DNA of 64,000 nt, from contig JAGMUV010000001.1 in the NCBI GenBank assembly GCA_020744425.1, forward strand, positions 6,324,001 through 6,388,000. Direction: 5' to 3'. Each line of letters opens with the position of its first letter. Position 1 is the first letter of the stretch. The notes beneath the pieces are model-generated. The model did not search any database, had not been told where the DNA came from, and was given only the letters and a program-made list of their open reading frames with translations. Positions 55,328 through 64,000 of this stretch are shown one piece after another. The stretch is from Dactylonectria macrodidyma. Taxonomy: Eukaryota; Ascomycota; Sordariomycetes; Hypocreales; Nectriaceae. A program made the position numbers and the translations under genes.

Positions 55328-55581
55328 ACGAAGTGAGCAATATTGGTACAGTGGACGGAGGTGCAGATAACGCGGATGCAAAGATCACGAAGATGGTCTT
55401 TACGCAGCCTGGGCATGTAGCTGGAGTTCCCTTGACATTCAACCTTGCAAGCATCAAAGGAGAAAGTCTGATGTGTACTGTTACTTGGAGCCCTGGGGCG
55501 CTGGCCATCACCGAGGATGAAGGTCAGTTCGTCGACCGAGTGAGTGCAACACTGAAGAAGGGGTTCAGCAACTTGATGTAG
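55328..55581 (+). pseudogene. Alcohol acyltransferase, 3' part
   Basis: C-terminal piece of the gene cut at 52296. The text starts YEVSNIGTVDGG, which corresponds to the family's SFEVSNLG block, and ends VSATLKKGFSNLM before the stop at 55579-55581. It is in frame with the 5' part when one target copy is counted. No independent start is likely. Confidence 0.88.
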
Positions 55582-55907
55582 CAAGATGTTGTTGGAAATG
55601 AAGGATTCGAGTTTAGAAAGCATTTGGGATCACAATATTTCCTCATGGGCAGAATAGTCTTAATTAATTAGTGGCAGATATTTCAGTTCAGACACGATTG
55701 AGAGTTGCCAAGTTTTCTGTTGAATGCGTGCATGCACTACTAGCAAAGACAAAGGCTAAAAAGCAAAGCGTATAATTTAACAAAACAAGGACTCAGATGT
55801 GTAAATCAAACCCCCAAATTCTTCCCAGCAAACTCCAGACTGAAAGTCTGAGATCCCATCATCGTGAGGTATAACTCGTCACCAACCCTCTGTTCCTCGC
55901 CCATCTT
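55582..55907. other. Short convergent intergenic region
   Basis: 3' ends of the acyltransferase and the secreted-protein gene meet here. Nothing else is seen. Confidence 0.55.
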
Positions 55908-56667
55908 CTATTTGCTGACAACAGGCACCTCATCCAGATCAGGGACAATGCCGGCGTATTGGTTACCAAACTTCCACTCCTGGGGTCCGCCAGCAACAGT
56001 AACGCCGCCGTTTTGTCTCTCCACTATTGCGGTCCATGTTAGTATCCAGCCGTGTGAATGAATTTATGATAGCACATACTGTTGTTCCAGTAGGAGTGAC
56101 CCTTGGTGTGGCATTGCTCATTGCGGCCACAGATGCTGCCTGAACCGAGCTCGTTCGTGTTGGGCGAGGTGATGACCATAGGCGACTTGTCTCCGGCGCG
56201 GCAGCACTCGTTGCTCTGGATGTTGACCGTGTACATGGTGTTTGCAGCTCGCCAGAAGACACAGATGGTGTCACCTGCCTCGCCGTAGCAGGTCTGCACC
56301 TCACCTGACTCCTCATACTGGCTCACCTCGAAGCCTGCTGAGATCCAGCCTCCGGCACTGACGTCAGCGTGGACACTAACGGTCTGACCTTCGACATCAC
56401 TCTTAGAGATCTCACAGCCCTCAGTCCCGCATTGGTGGTTGTTCTGGTGAAGTGATTAGTTATCATGTGGAGAAGTTACGAGCCATGAAGAGTACACACG
56501 GTCATCTGCTGGAAGAAGTAGACCTGGTGAGGGTCAGGGTTGTCATTCTCGCTGATGATTGAGCTGCAGCCGGCGGGGCAAAGACCGTTTGAGACGTAGT
56601 TTTGAGGGTTTGGCATGGCCATGGAGGAGCTAGCAAGAGCGAGGAGGGTAACGAAAAGGGTGTTCAT
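55908..56667 (-). CDS. Secreted cysteine-rich protein, function unknown
   Basis: Three exons, 56667-56500, 56443-56080 and 56023-55908, give 215 residues. The N-terminus MNTLFVTLLALASSSMA is a clear signal peptide, followed by PNPQNYVSNGLCPAGC. The mature part has about ten cysteines (CGTEGC, QTCYGEAGDTICVFW, NECC, SICGRNEQCH), so disulfides are likely. The ADVSAGGWISAGFEVSQY and CVFWRAANTMYTVNI segments suggest a beta-rich fold. Start was chosen at 56667 because the longer upstream frame would put a polar leader before the signal peptide. It could be an extracellular effector or antagonistic protein; no family is recognised with confidence. Confidence 0.8.
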
Positions 56668-58157
56668 GTCGAAGGTTGGTGAAAGTTGAGTGAAGTTATT
56701 GAGAAAGTGGATAAGAGTGCAGGTAAGTTGCAGAGGTGAGTTGTTGCTGTGGTGGTTGATGATGCTGATGATGAATATGAACTTGGAGGCGAACAGCAAC
56801 GACTTTATATAGTCGTTGAAGAGTAGCCGGTCCATCTCAACTTCATAGCCATGGACTATCCTCTCTGCAAACCATGGTCAGTATGATCGAATGCGGTCAT
56901 GATCGGGTATCTGAAATCTGGAGAGTTGAGGGGATCCAGGGACGTACAATGGATACGAATCCTCCTAATCTTCTAGCTGGAGCCCGAATGGCTTCATGTT
57001 GTGGAGTCTACTATGAGGCTTGGCCGTCTGAAAACTACTATGCGCCTATCTGGGTTGCAAAGCCGAAAAATGGATATGTTACAGTTGCACTGAGCGGTTG
57101 ACCGTTGTAGTTGGGGCATTTAGCCGGCGGCAAAGGAGAGGCGCAGGGCTGATAGGATTGCTCAGCTAGACCACTTGGAGCTGATCTGCAGCGTAACATT
57201 GGCCACTGGACCGATAGTCCGATACCACGTAGGGATCCTCGGACGAACGAATAGCGCCCATGGCTAACGTTCACATTCAGCGGGCGGGGGATAATAAGGT
57301 AGAGTACGTTGGCATTGTCATCACAGAGCCCGATGGTCAACACATCACGTGGGTGTTCAATGACTGCGTATGTAGTGTACGGGCTCCTTAGTAGTTTTGT
57401 CATTAGTCTCGATGCGATCATCGATTGCGAAAAGAGTTAGAACTAAGCTTTTCTAAGCTTTTCTAAGCTTTTCAATCCCTGTCCCGCGTATGGAGCAGGC
57501 TGGCTGTGCTGAGCATCAGCCCCCAAACCTCCCTGTCGATTATGACGATGCGCTGTTCAGCTCAGTGCAAATCCTGAATCGGCCGAGATCCTTAATAACT
57601 TCTTCGCCTATTGGCCCCAATTGAAAAAGAAAAAAAGTACCTCGGACTATAGCATAATTTGCCACCGTTCAACCCGTTTCGGGCCGCGATCTGAATGCGA
57701 GCAAAAGTCCTGCGCGAAATCCGTCAGTGGGTCACGAATCCTTTCGACTTGTACACTTGATTGTAAATAGCATCATAGAACGAGAAGTTGGCAAAAACCG
57801 GGTTGTGGGCGATAACCCTTGGCAGACAATTAGTCGCGGCAAAAACTGTCTTTCATCACGCCTGACAAAGCAGCGTCCGCGATTGTATGCCATTTCCTCT
57901 CAAAAACCAAGACTGATGAACGTAGCATTATTTGGCCAGTAAGTGTTCTCGCCCTGCAGGTTGGACCGAGTTTGCATCCAAAGGTTGCCTCGACGCATTC
58001 ATATTCAGCAAGCCATTGAACAGGTTCAGTTTTTCGTAAATGTATGAATTATTTACAGAAGGGCATACTGAATGGCCACAAATCAACAAGATACCGACAA
58101 GGTCGTCGTGCGATACGCACTGAATCCAAGCTTACTCCCTAAACCCTATCCTGAAGC
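56668..58157. other. Intergenic region, about 1.5 kb
   Basis: It includes the promoter of the secreted-protein gene and a three-unit 10-bp tandem repeat at 57443-57472. No other gene is supported. Confidence 0.5.
57443..57472 (+). repeat. Three tandem copies of a 10-bp unit
   Basis: CTAAGCTTTT is repeated three times without change (last copy followed by CAATC). It is a simple minisatellite-like repeat with no apparent role. Confidence 0.85.
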
Positions 58158-59825
58158 TCATACAGAGATCGAACCAGAGCATTTTCCCTTGACCAAGCTA
58201 GCATTCTTACCAGCCAAGCCGTCAAAGTAGGCAAGCAGAGTCTCAACAGGCACCATTTCCATCAACCCTAGGCTAGGGTTCGAAGACTTCAGCGTCTGGC
58301 CACCAAATAACACGCGCACGTAGTATCCGCTAGTGTCCTTTGGCTTACGGCTCTTCTTCTTATACAGCTCGAAAACGATCTCGCTACCCATGCCCGGCCA
58401 AACCATGGTGTCGATCTGCAGGATGCTCAGCAGGCGACTCGTGGAGCCGTCGTGCGCGAAGTTGTGCAGGTACAGGGTGCTCGATTCGCCGTTGATGACG
58501 GCTCTGAAGTGGCTGGCTAGCTCTGCGATCCACACGCCGTACGAAGTGGACGACGCAGCGAGGGAAGAAGAAGCATCGCGATAAATCTGCGAGTACTCCC
58601 ACTGGCCCATGCGGTACACGGCGTTGGCCGTCTCCTGGTCCACGCAGGTGGACGAGTTCTTCCCGTCGACAAGCTTACACGGCAGAGGCCTTGCGTGGCA
58701 CTGGCGCGCAGAAAGGTTGTCGTAGTAGTGGTCGAAAGAAGCATGGAAGCCAGAGTCAGTCGACGGCACACCGGAGATGTTGTCCAGCGTCTTGAACAGC
58801 GCGCTGCTTTTGGTCAAGTGCAGCTGCCAATCCGGGTTGGATGACGACTTGATCTGGCTGAACAGGTTACTGCCGACGCTGCAGCTGTACTGAGGCTCCA
58901 GGCTGTCGATACCCGTGGCCTGAATGATGAGCGGGATAGAGTCCGTCGTGTCCCACATGCCGTTGATGAACATGGCGGCGACCTGGCTGGTGATCTGGTT
59001 GTTAGTCACGCGAAACTGGACCTTTTTGCGCCAGTTCTTGTTGCGTCCCGGAAGGAAGCCGAGTAGATCGTGATAGACCTCGTATAAATCATGCCCGTGA
59101 GTCCAAGAGTCGTCTAGGCCGTCGGCAGTGATCTGCGGAAACTGGCACGAGCCGATCCAGCCTGACGGAACAAACGGGTTGATATCCGAGCCATCAGCAG
59201 GGACGCCTGCCCAGTACGCTTCAGCGGCCGACTTGCCCTTCTTGGTAAATGGCCTGCCGAAGAAGTACAGACCTTGGTCGTCACAGTTCCACTGATACGG
59301 CTCAACAGGGAACGCGTTGCTGGCGTAGGGAGTGCGCTTGTGGTGTCGTTGAATCTGAGTAACATGAGATGGGGGTGTCCTTGCTAGTAAGAGGCTGGTT
59401 TTGCTTACCACTTCGACGTACTTCAACTCGTAGTCGCGAGAAACCCTGACATACTCTCGCTTGCGCGCGTGAGGCATATTACACCAGTTGTACGTGCCAT
59501 AGTCCTTATCGGCCGTCTTGGAGCTGTTAAAGATGAAACCGTAGACGCCATCGCTTTCCAGCGCCGACGTGAGGCTGTTGATCTTGGAGTCGCTGGGAGG
59601 ATACCAGCTCAGATCGACGGCAGTGGCGCCCAGGACAGCCGGCGTTGCCGACAACATAGCCAGCAGCGCGGTTTGCGGTGCCGAAATCATCTTGTAGTAC
59701 TGACTCAGGCCAAACAGAGCAGCGGCAGAAGCGACGACGCAGAGCGCAAGTTGACTCCCTCGCAAACTGTGCGAAGACGGATGAGGTTCGACACGGAGCT
59801 CTGGCATCGTCTGCTTGCTGTCCAT
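58158..59825 (-). CDS. Histidine acid phosphatase family protein, secreted or anchored
   Basis: Phosphomonoesterase-type protein of the histidine phosphatase superfamily. The open frame has 555 codons, but 59408-59355 is a 54-bp in-frame intron (GTAAGC donor, CTCAG acceptor); spliced length is 537. The catalytic motif RHHKRTP is at 142-148 directly after the intron, and the HD dipeptide is in LHNFAHDGS. A hydrophobic segment at 26-40 (LALCVVASAAALFGL) and a second near 51-66 suggest a signal anchor, or a signal peptide if Met46 is the real start. N-x-S/T sites are present. The RHH variant replaces the usual RHG, so activity is likely but not certain. Confidence 0.88.
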   Translation of the reverse strand: MDSKQTMPELRVEPHPSSHSLRGSQLALCVVASAAALFGLSQYYKMISAPQTALLAMLSATPAVLGATAVDLSWYPPSDSKINSLTSALESDGVYGFIFNSSKTADKDYGTYNWCNMPHARKREYVRVSRDYELKYVEVVSKTSLLLARTPPSHVTQIQRHHKRTPYASNAFPVEPYQWNCDDQGLYFFGRPFTKKGKSAAEAYWAGVPADGSDINPFVPSGWIGSCQFPQITADGLDDSWTHGHDLYEVYHDLLGFLPGRNKNWRKKVQFRVTNNQITSQVAAMFINGMWDTTDSIPLIIQATGIDSLEPQYSCSVGSNLFSQIKSSSNPDWQLHLTKSSALFKTLDNISGVPSTDSGFHASFDHYYDNLSARQCHARPLPCKLVDGKNSSTCVDQETANAVYRMGQWEYSQIYRDASSSLAASSTSYGVWIAELASHFRAVINGESSTLYLHNFAHDGSTSRLLSILQIDTMVWPGMGSEIVFELYKKKSRKPKDTSGYYVRVLFGGQTLKSSNPSLGLMEMVPVETLLAYFDGLAGKNASLVKGKCSGSISV

Positions 59826-60584
59826 GGCGCGCTCTTATATGTCCGACGGCACGTGGGTTTTGACAACGGCGCATAGAACCGCTTCCAGGTGTGGTTCGCG
59901 GGCATGTTTCTGCATCAAGCAGAGTCGTGTAATGACCGAGAACCGGCGGTTTATGGAGCAATTCTTGACCTGGTTTCTTCCCTTGAGCATCCCTGAGAAT
60001 CGGGCACGTTGTCGATGGAGTCGCGCTGAGTGGCTAAAGCAGATTAAGTCAGCAGCTCGTGTCCGGATCCCGTGGTATAACCGACGACGCGTTATTCCTT
60101 CTATGGCTTAACGTTGACTTCCAGCATCTTCAACCTGGTCGTCTAATACCCAGCTTTACGGTGCATCACCTACCCAGGTTCTTGATGATTCCCATGTTGC
60201 TTGCCCACTGAATTATTACCCCTGCTCATTTTTGCTCCGTAGGTCTTTTCGGGTTCCACTATTCATGTAGTTGACGGTGTGTAGCGAGATACGACTGCAC
60301 CATATGCAAGAAAGTGTAGGAAGCCCTGCGCTACCGTACTACGCTATCGCTCACTATTTTACCGCTGCAATACAGGTCCATCCCCGCACTCACTTTGCTC
60401 CCGCTAACCGTGACGCCATCTTCGCCATGTTACGCTAGACACGACCTATACATATGAGAATTAGAAGTAGCATTGCTTGATTCAAACCTATAGTCCCAGT
60501 CCACCGACCATTGCTGTAAATTGATAATCTTAAATACACAAGGCAAGCCAGCATTGTTGTCCTGAACAAAAAATGAGACATGGA
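59826..60584. other. Intergenic region, about 0.75 kb
   Basis: Likely promoter of the phosphatase gene plus the 3' flank of the next gene. No coding signal is recognised. Confidence 0.5.
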
Positions 60585-61172
60585 TCAAGATCCTCCAACG
60601 GCGCTAGACGCTGAGTGAATACCATTTGACCAATTGTCCATGTTGAGCTCTCCTCCAAGGACGCTTTGGATAAATTGGTTCATTCCTTTCAACCTACATT
60701 CCTCGCCATTTGGAGCCCAGACAATCGTATATACCCTCATCGTCTTGTATTCTCGCCTCTCGATCAGTATCTTATCCTCGTTCCGCTCCACAAATGTCCT
60801 TATATAAGATCCTTCAAAGGCCTTGGATATTGGGCTTGCTGTGACGAAATTCTTATCCGCCAAGGCTTGTCGGAAATCATCTGGTGGAAGCATCGCCGAG
60901 GGTGCATTCTCCTTCAGGGCCACGTACGCTCCATTTGGTGTGGGGAGCTGAACCTTGAGAAAGACGTAGTTCGCTTTGATGGGTGTGAGGTATGAGCAAA
61001 GTTTGTTGATCGAAGCGGTGTTTGTGGTGATGCGATAGACGATAGAATTGTCCTCACTCCACGATTCGTAGTACACAAATGCGTCGTTCCTAAACCCGCC
61101 ATCGAGCAACCAAAGTTGGTTGTGAGGTGATTTAGAATGCGGGTGGGCAAGCCAGTTCCAAACGCTGAACAT
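60585..61172 (-). CDS. Hypothetical protein, 195 residues
   Basis: Single-exon frame starting MFSVWNWLAHPH. The text is soluble and protein-like (LWLLDGGFRNDAFVYYESW, LKVQLPTPNGAYVALKENAP, YIRTFVERNEDKILIERREY), with mixed alpha/beta character and no signal peptide or membrane segment. Composition is balanced and the frame ends near a Ser/Gly tail, which argues for a real gene. I recognise no family. Neighbours (phosphatase, transposon relics) give no hint of function. Confidence 0.6.
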   Translation of the reverse strand: MFSVWNWLAHPHSKSPHNQLWLLDGGFRNDAFVYYESWSEDNSIVYRITTNTASINKLCSYLTPIKANYVFLKVQLPTPNGAYVALKENAPSAMLPPDDFRQALADKNFVTASPISKAFEGSYIRTFVERNEDKILIERREYKTMRVYTIVWAPNGEECRLKGMNQFIQSVLGGELNMDNWSNGIHSASSAVGGS

Positions 61173-63562
61173 CTTGAGAATGGGTTACGCTACAGCGTCT
61201 TGCGATTTGGGAATCTGTTGAAAAGGTGATTAGAGCAGGACATCAAGCAGAGGATACGGCCTCTTAAGTAGCGATCAAGCCATATTCATCTACCTGATGC
61301 AAACCAGTGCGCCCGCAAACCAAAGACACCCTAAGTGACCTAATATGGCCTCGTTTTTTACATCATTTAGGTAGACATGTAAGGCGACTGCAACTTAGCT
61401 AGGCTTTCAAGCATCACGCGGCGCACTACGCCGTCGGGAGCCGAGCTTTTCAGCTCCGTGAACTGATTTCGGTGTAGATTCAGCTGCCTAATAGGTTTCA
61501 TTGCCTTGCGTGATGCCTAGCCGTGGCGCCTAGCTTTGCTCGTTGGCTTTGCGCTTCGGGCCATGTTTAACTTCTTCGGCCGTTCTTTGTTGTTTTATCA
61601 TGCGCCGCCGCCGCCTGATCGCGGACAGTCTTACGGCAGATGACTGTGCTTTACAGAATCTCGTGAAGCAAGTGACAGCCATATGAATTTGATTACTCGT
61701 TTTGGCTGATTTTCTATGCAACGAGCAAATTGGCCGCGGAAATGCATTTAGGTGGCTGGTTCAGCATAGTCCAGAACAGCCAGTTAGTTCATGTTCTACC
61801 AGGCAGTATTCCTCAAATTTGCCTTCAGTGATGTTACGCTTTAGTAGTTGGCCAAGTACTTGAGCTCCATACCTATTCAACAGGCTCAGCATGTTATGTC
61901 TACTGCGGCCTATCAGCTTCAGTAAGGTGACAATGCCCAGCTCTGATCGTAGTGTTTTATTGGTCCGCTACTTCAAGTGCGAGTTGCTCAAAATGGTTAA
62001 AAAAATCCATTTATTTATTTTCTTTACATTTTAGCAATTTCCACACCCAATGCTTCCGCAGTTAGGGCTGTGATGTTCTGACGACCTGAGAACATCACTG
62101 TCTGAAATCTTAAATATGAGGTGAAGTCGCTTCATTACGCGACTGTGTAACTTCACTGTAGAATCCACGCTATTGACAGCTAGGGCTAGCGAAGACGGCT
62201 GTGCCCGTTGCCAGGCGATCCACAGCACGGCACAAAGTTCGGCATAAGGTGCCGTTCTCTCCTTCAATTCCGACCATCTTCAACGCAGTTATTCATTCAG
62301 CATTAATTATGCTATGGTCCGCTCTGACACGGGTGTGACAAACCATGGTCCACGACATGAATGCAGAGGGAGGGAGACTCAATCACGGAGACTGAGAGGA
62401 CTCGGGAACAGTCACGCGGGCTGTTGCCAAGCATAGCTCAGGTTGTGTCGCTGCATCCAGCCTGGGTTGTTCTAGTCATGGAAGCACACGATCAAGGATG
62501 GGAATTGTCTCAGCTCAAGCGCAATCGAGACATGGTGAGTATGGCGAATCTCGTAAAAAGCCTTTACATCCAATCAAGGTGAAGCTTTTGGCTGATCTTC
62601 ATAAAAAGTACACTGTAGAACCGAGCTAGACGTCCCGTGTCTCTCATATGTCGCCACTGACGTAGAAAAGTCAACTTGATTGTGCCATCCTCTGCCAATG
62701 AATGCGTCTCGGCCATATTACAGTGTCAGACTGTCGCAGACAATCCTCTCCCAAACTAGTTCAAGCCTCAGACCTTGTGGGTTCAGCTGCATGCGCTACC
62801 GCAGCCCAGCCGTCCCGAAGCTGGCCTCAAACTCAAGTTGCCACATTCCTCGATAGTCTCCGCAAGTGGGCGAGTCCGCATTATGCAACCGCCTAGTAGC
62901 TCCGATCATAGTACGGCCGATGGCATCATAAGGGAGGTTGGTGTAATATGGGGTAGACTTTAGGCATGGCGGGGTGCTATGCAACAATAAAGTCAACACG
63001 GTATGCGCATCATCGTCCATCCCGTCACCCCTCTGTGATATTTAACTGTCTCTTGTAATTAGACAATCTCTGAAGTTGTGCCGATGTCGTTCTCTTGGTG
63101 TCACCCTTCAACCACTTGAGAGCTGGGAGCAGGAGAGTGTCTGATCCAGTCTCAGCTCTGGCAGGGGAACAAGCCGGACCCGACTGTACACGCCGCTCGG
63201 CTCGGCTCACAGTCGCTAAATGTTACGAAGCCATTGGACGGCATGCAAATGCATTTATGTTAGTTGCAGTGATACCGGACGCCACGGTGGGTTTATGCAG
63301 CCGCCTTGCTCATTTGGGGCGGTCAGCAACTGGCTCGTGTCGATCACCATATGTCTCAGTTGCTGCGGAGCGGGCAACACAGTCGCAATTGGATACTGGG
63401 TGAGGAACAGAGTTACAAGGGATGCGGAGTATATAGGCGTCAATGGCAGGGCTGAACCGCGTCGGTCATCTTCTATTCACGATTGTCCACACGAGTCCGT
63501 ACCTAGCCATGTTTGCGAGACCACACGAGATGCTGAACCCTTGCGGGAGCTGTCTATGCCCA
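61173..63562. other. Gene-poor region with possible transposon debris
   Basis: An interrupted inverted repeat at 61398-61534 (GCTAGGC...GCATCACGC against GCGTGATGC...GCCTAGC) is followed by a 63-codon basic minus frame (61530-61721). That frame vaguely resembles the tail of pogo-like transposases. Elsewhere only short frames occur. Confidence 0.4.
61398..61534. repeat. Split inverted repeat, possible transposon end
   Basis: Left arm GCTAGGC (61398-61404) plus GCATCACGC (61411-61419); right arm GCGTGATGC (61508-61516) plus GCCTAGC (61528-61534). Both blocks are inverted copies, with spacers of 6 and 11 bases. Confidence 0.55.
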
Positions 63563-64000
63563 ATGTTACCTCCATATGTGCGGTCGCGTGAGGAGCGAGC
63601 CCGTCCACCCAAGCCCGTCGAGTATTCAGGCCTGCCTTACGACATTGTCGGCATGGGCTCCTCGGAGGAGCTGCTGCTACGGGACCAGCGGGCCATGCAC
63701 AAGGACATGCGCATCGAGTGCTTCACCGGCCGGCCGGCGATGCTCAACGACGTATGCTGGCGCGTCGTCTCACTCGAGGCCGTGACGGGCCCATCGGATG
63801 CCATTCTGACGCTCGCGAGTCCGCGGAACGCAGAGCGCACGAGGACCATTGCCGGCTCCAAGACGATGCGAGTGCGATTCCCCAGCGTCGACGGCGAGCA
63901 CAAGCTGGGTCCCGTGAAGCACGGCATCGTGCGCATGGCCCCGGTAGCGCCTCGCACGACGATCCGGGTGCCTCTGCGGAAGGTGCAGCGTTTTGAGGCG
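63563..64000 (+). CDS. Start of an unidentified gene running off the right edge
   Basis: From ATG 63563 the plus frame is open for all 146 codons to the window end. The text is protein-like: LPPYVRSREERARPPKPVEY, GLPYDIVGMGSSEELLLRDQ, IECFTGRPAMLNDVCWRVVS. Composition becomes strongly G/C-rich here, with C or G in most third positions, unlike the preceding intergenic DNA. The true start could be elsewhere, because the 5' region was not resolved. I do not recognise the family. Confidence 0.55.
   Translation, partial: MLPPYVRSREERARPPKPVEYSGLPYDIVGMGSSEELLLRDQRAMHKDMRIECFTGRPAMLNDVCWRVVSLEAVTGPSDAILTLASPRNAERTRTIAGSKTMRVRFPSVDGEHKLGPVKHGIVRMAPVAPRTTIRVPLRKVQRFEA

Noticed and set aside
39615..55581. 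Secondary-metabolite cluster (methyltransferase, FAD monooxygenase, acyltransferase, Zn2Cys6)
   Set aside because: The genes are scattered over 16 kb with unrelated genes and no backbone enzyme. Two of them are broken.
1..64000. CRISPR arrays, rRNA genes, riboswitches
   Set aside because: No regularly spaced repeats and no rRNA-like sequence were seen. The window is eukaryotic.

Overview
The window is nuclear DNA of a filamentous ascomycete (Pezizomycotina, probably a Sordariomycete; species not determined). The grounds are short GT-AG introns of about 40-70 bp, three Zn2Cys6 regulators, a HET-domain gene, a DUF3433 membrane protein, mannitol 2-dehydrogenase, Ty1/copia and hAT elements, and a mutation pattern that looks like repeat-induced point mutation (RIP). 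Genes are widely spaced and about a third of the window has no recognisable gene.

Layout. 1-7.65 kb: a possible carbohydrate-use group, with a Zn2Cys6 regulator running off the left edge, a divergent MFS sugar transporter, and a convergent intracellular GH3 beta-glucosidase with a PA14 insert. 8.2 kb: tRNA-Arg(ACG). 8.7-9.1 kb: relic of a pogo/Fot-like transposase. 9.5-10.6 kb: Fic-domain protein. 12.3-20.6 kb: a DUF3433 membrane-protein gene split by a complete Ty1/copia retrotransposon (5,766 bp, LTRs identical as read, 5-bp target duplication). 20.7-24.8 kb: FAD monooxygenase and divergent SET/MYND-like gene. 26.6-28.1 kb: mannitol 2-dehydrogenase. 29.1-31.3 kb: Zn2Cys6 regulator. 33.4-34.9 kb: membrane-anchored fucose-lectin-like protein. 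35.1-36.1 kb: a decayed gene, then a solo LTR of the same copia family. 38-41 kb: tubulin-tyrosine-ligase-like protein and LaeA-type methyltransferase. 43-46.6 kb: decayed FAD monooxygenase, then a HET-domain gene. 48.9-50.4 kb: Zn2Cys6 regulator. 51.1-55.6 kb: an alcohol acyltransferase split by a 3,023-bp hAT transposon. 55.9-64 kb: secreted Cys-rich protein, histidine acid phosphatase, an unknown protein, and an exon running off the right edge.

The strongest message is transposon damage. Two host genes are interrupted exactly at target-site duplications and read in frame once the element is ignored. The hAT transposase frame (810 codons, one intron) has no frameshift, yet carries eleven internal TAG codons, mostly where Trp is expected, and ATA where the start should be. 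All are G-to-A changes that read as CpA to TpA on the + strand, the RIP context. The copia element has an intact 1,644-residue Gag-Pol and no such damage, so the two elements have different histories.

I saw no CRISPR array, rRNA or secondary-metabolite backbone gene. No wholly new system was identified. The most unusual items are the RIP-like hAT copy inside an acyltransferase, the half-tRNA primer site of the copia element, a predicted 13-nt micro-exon, and the Fic protein.
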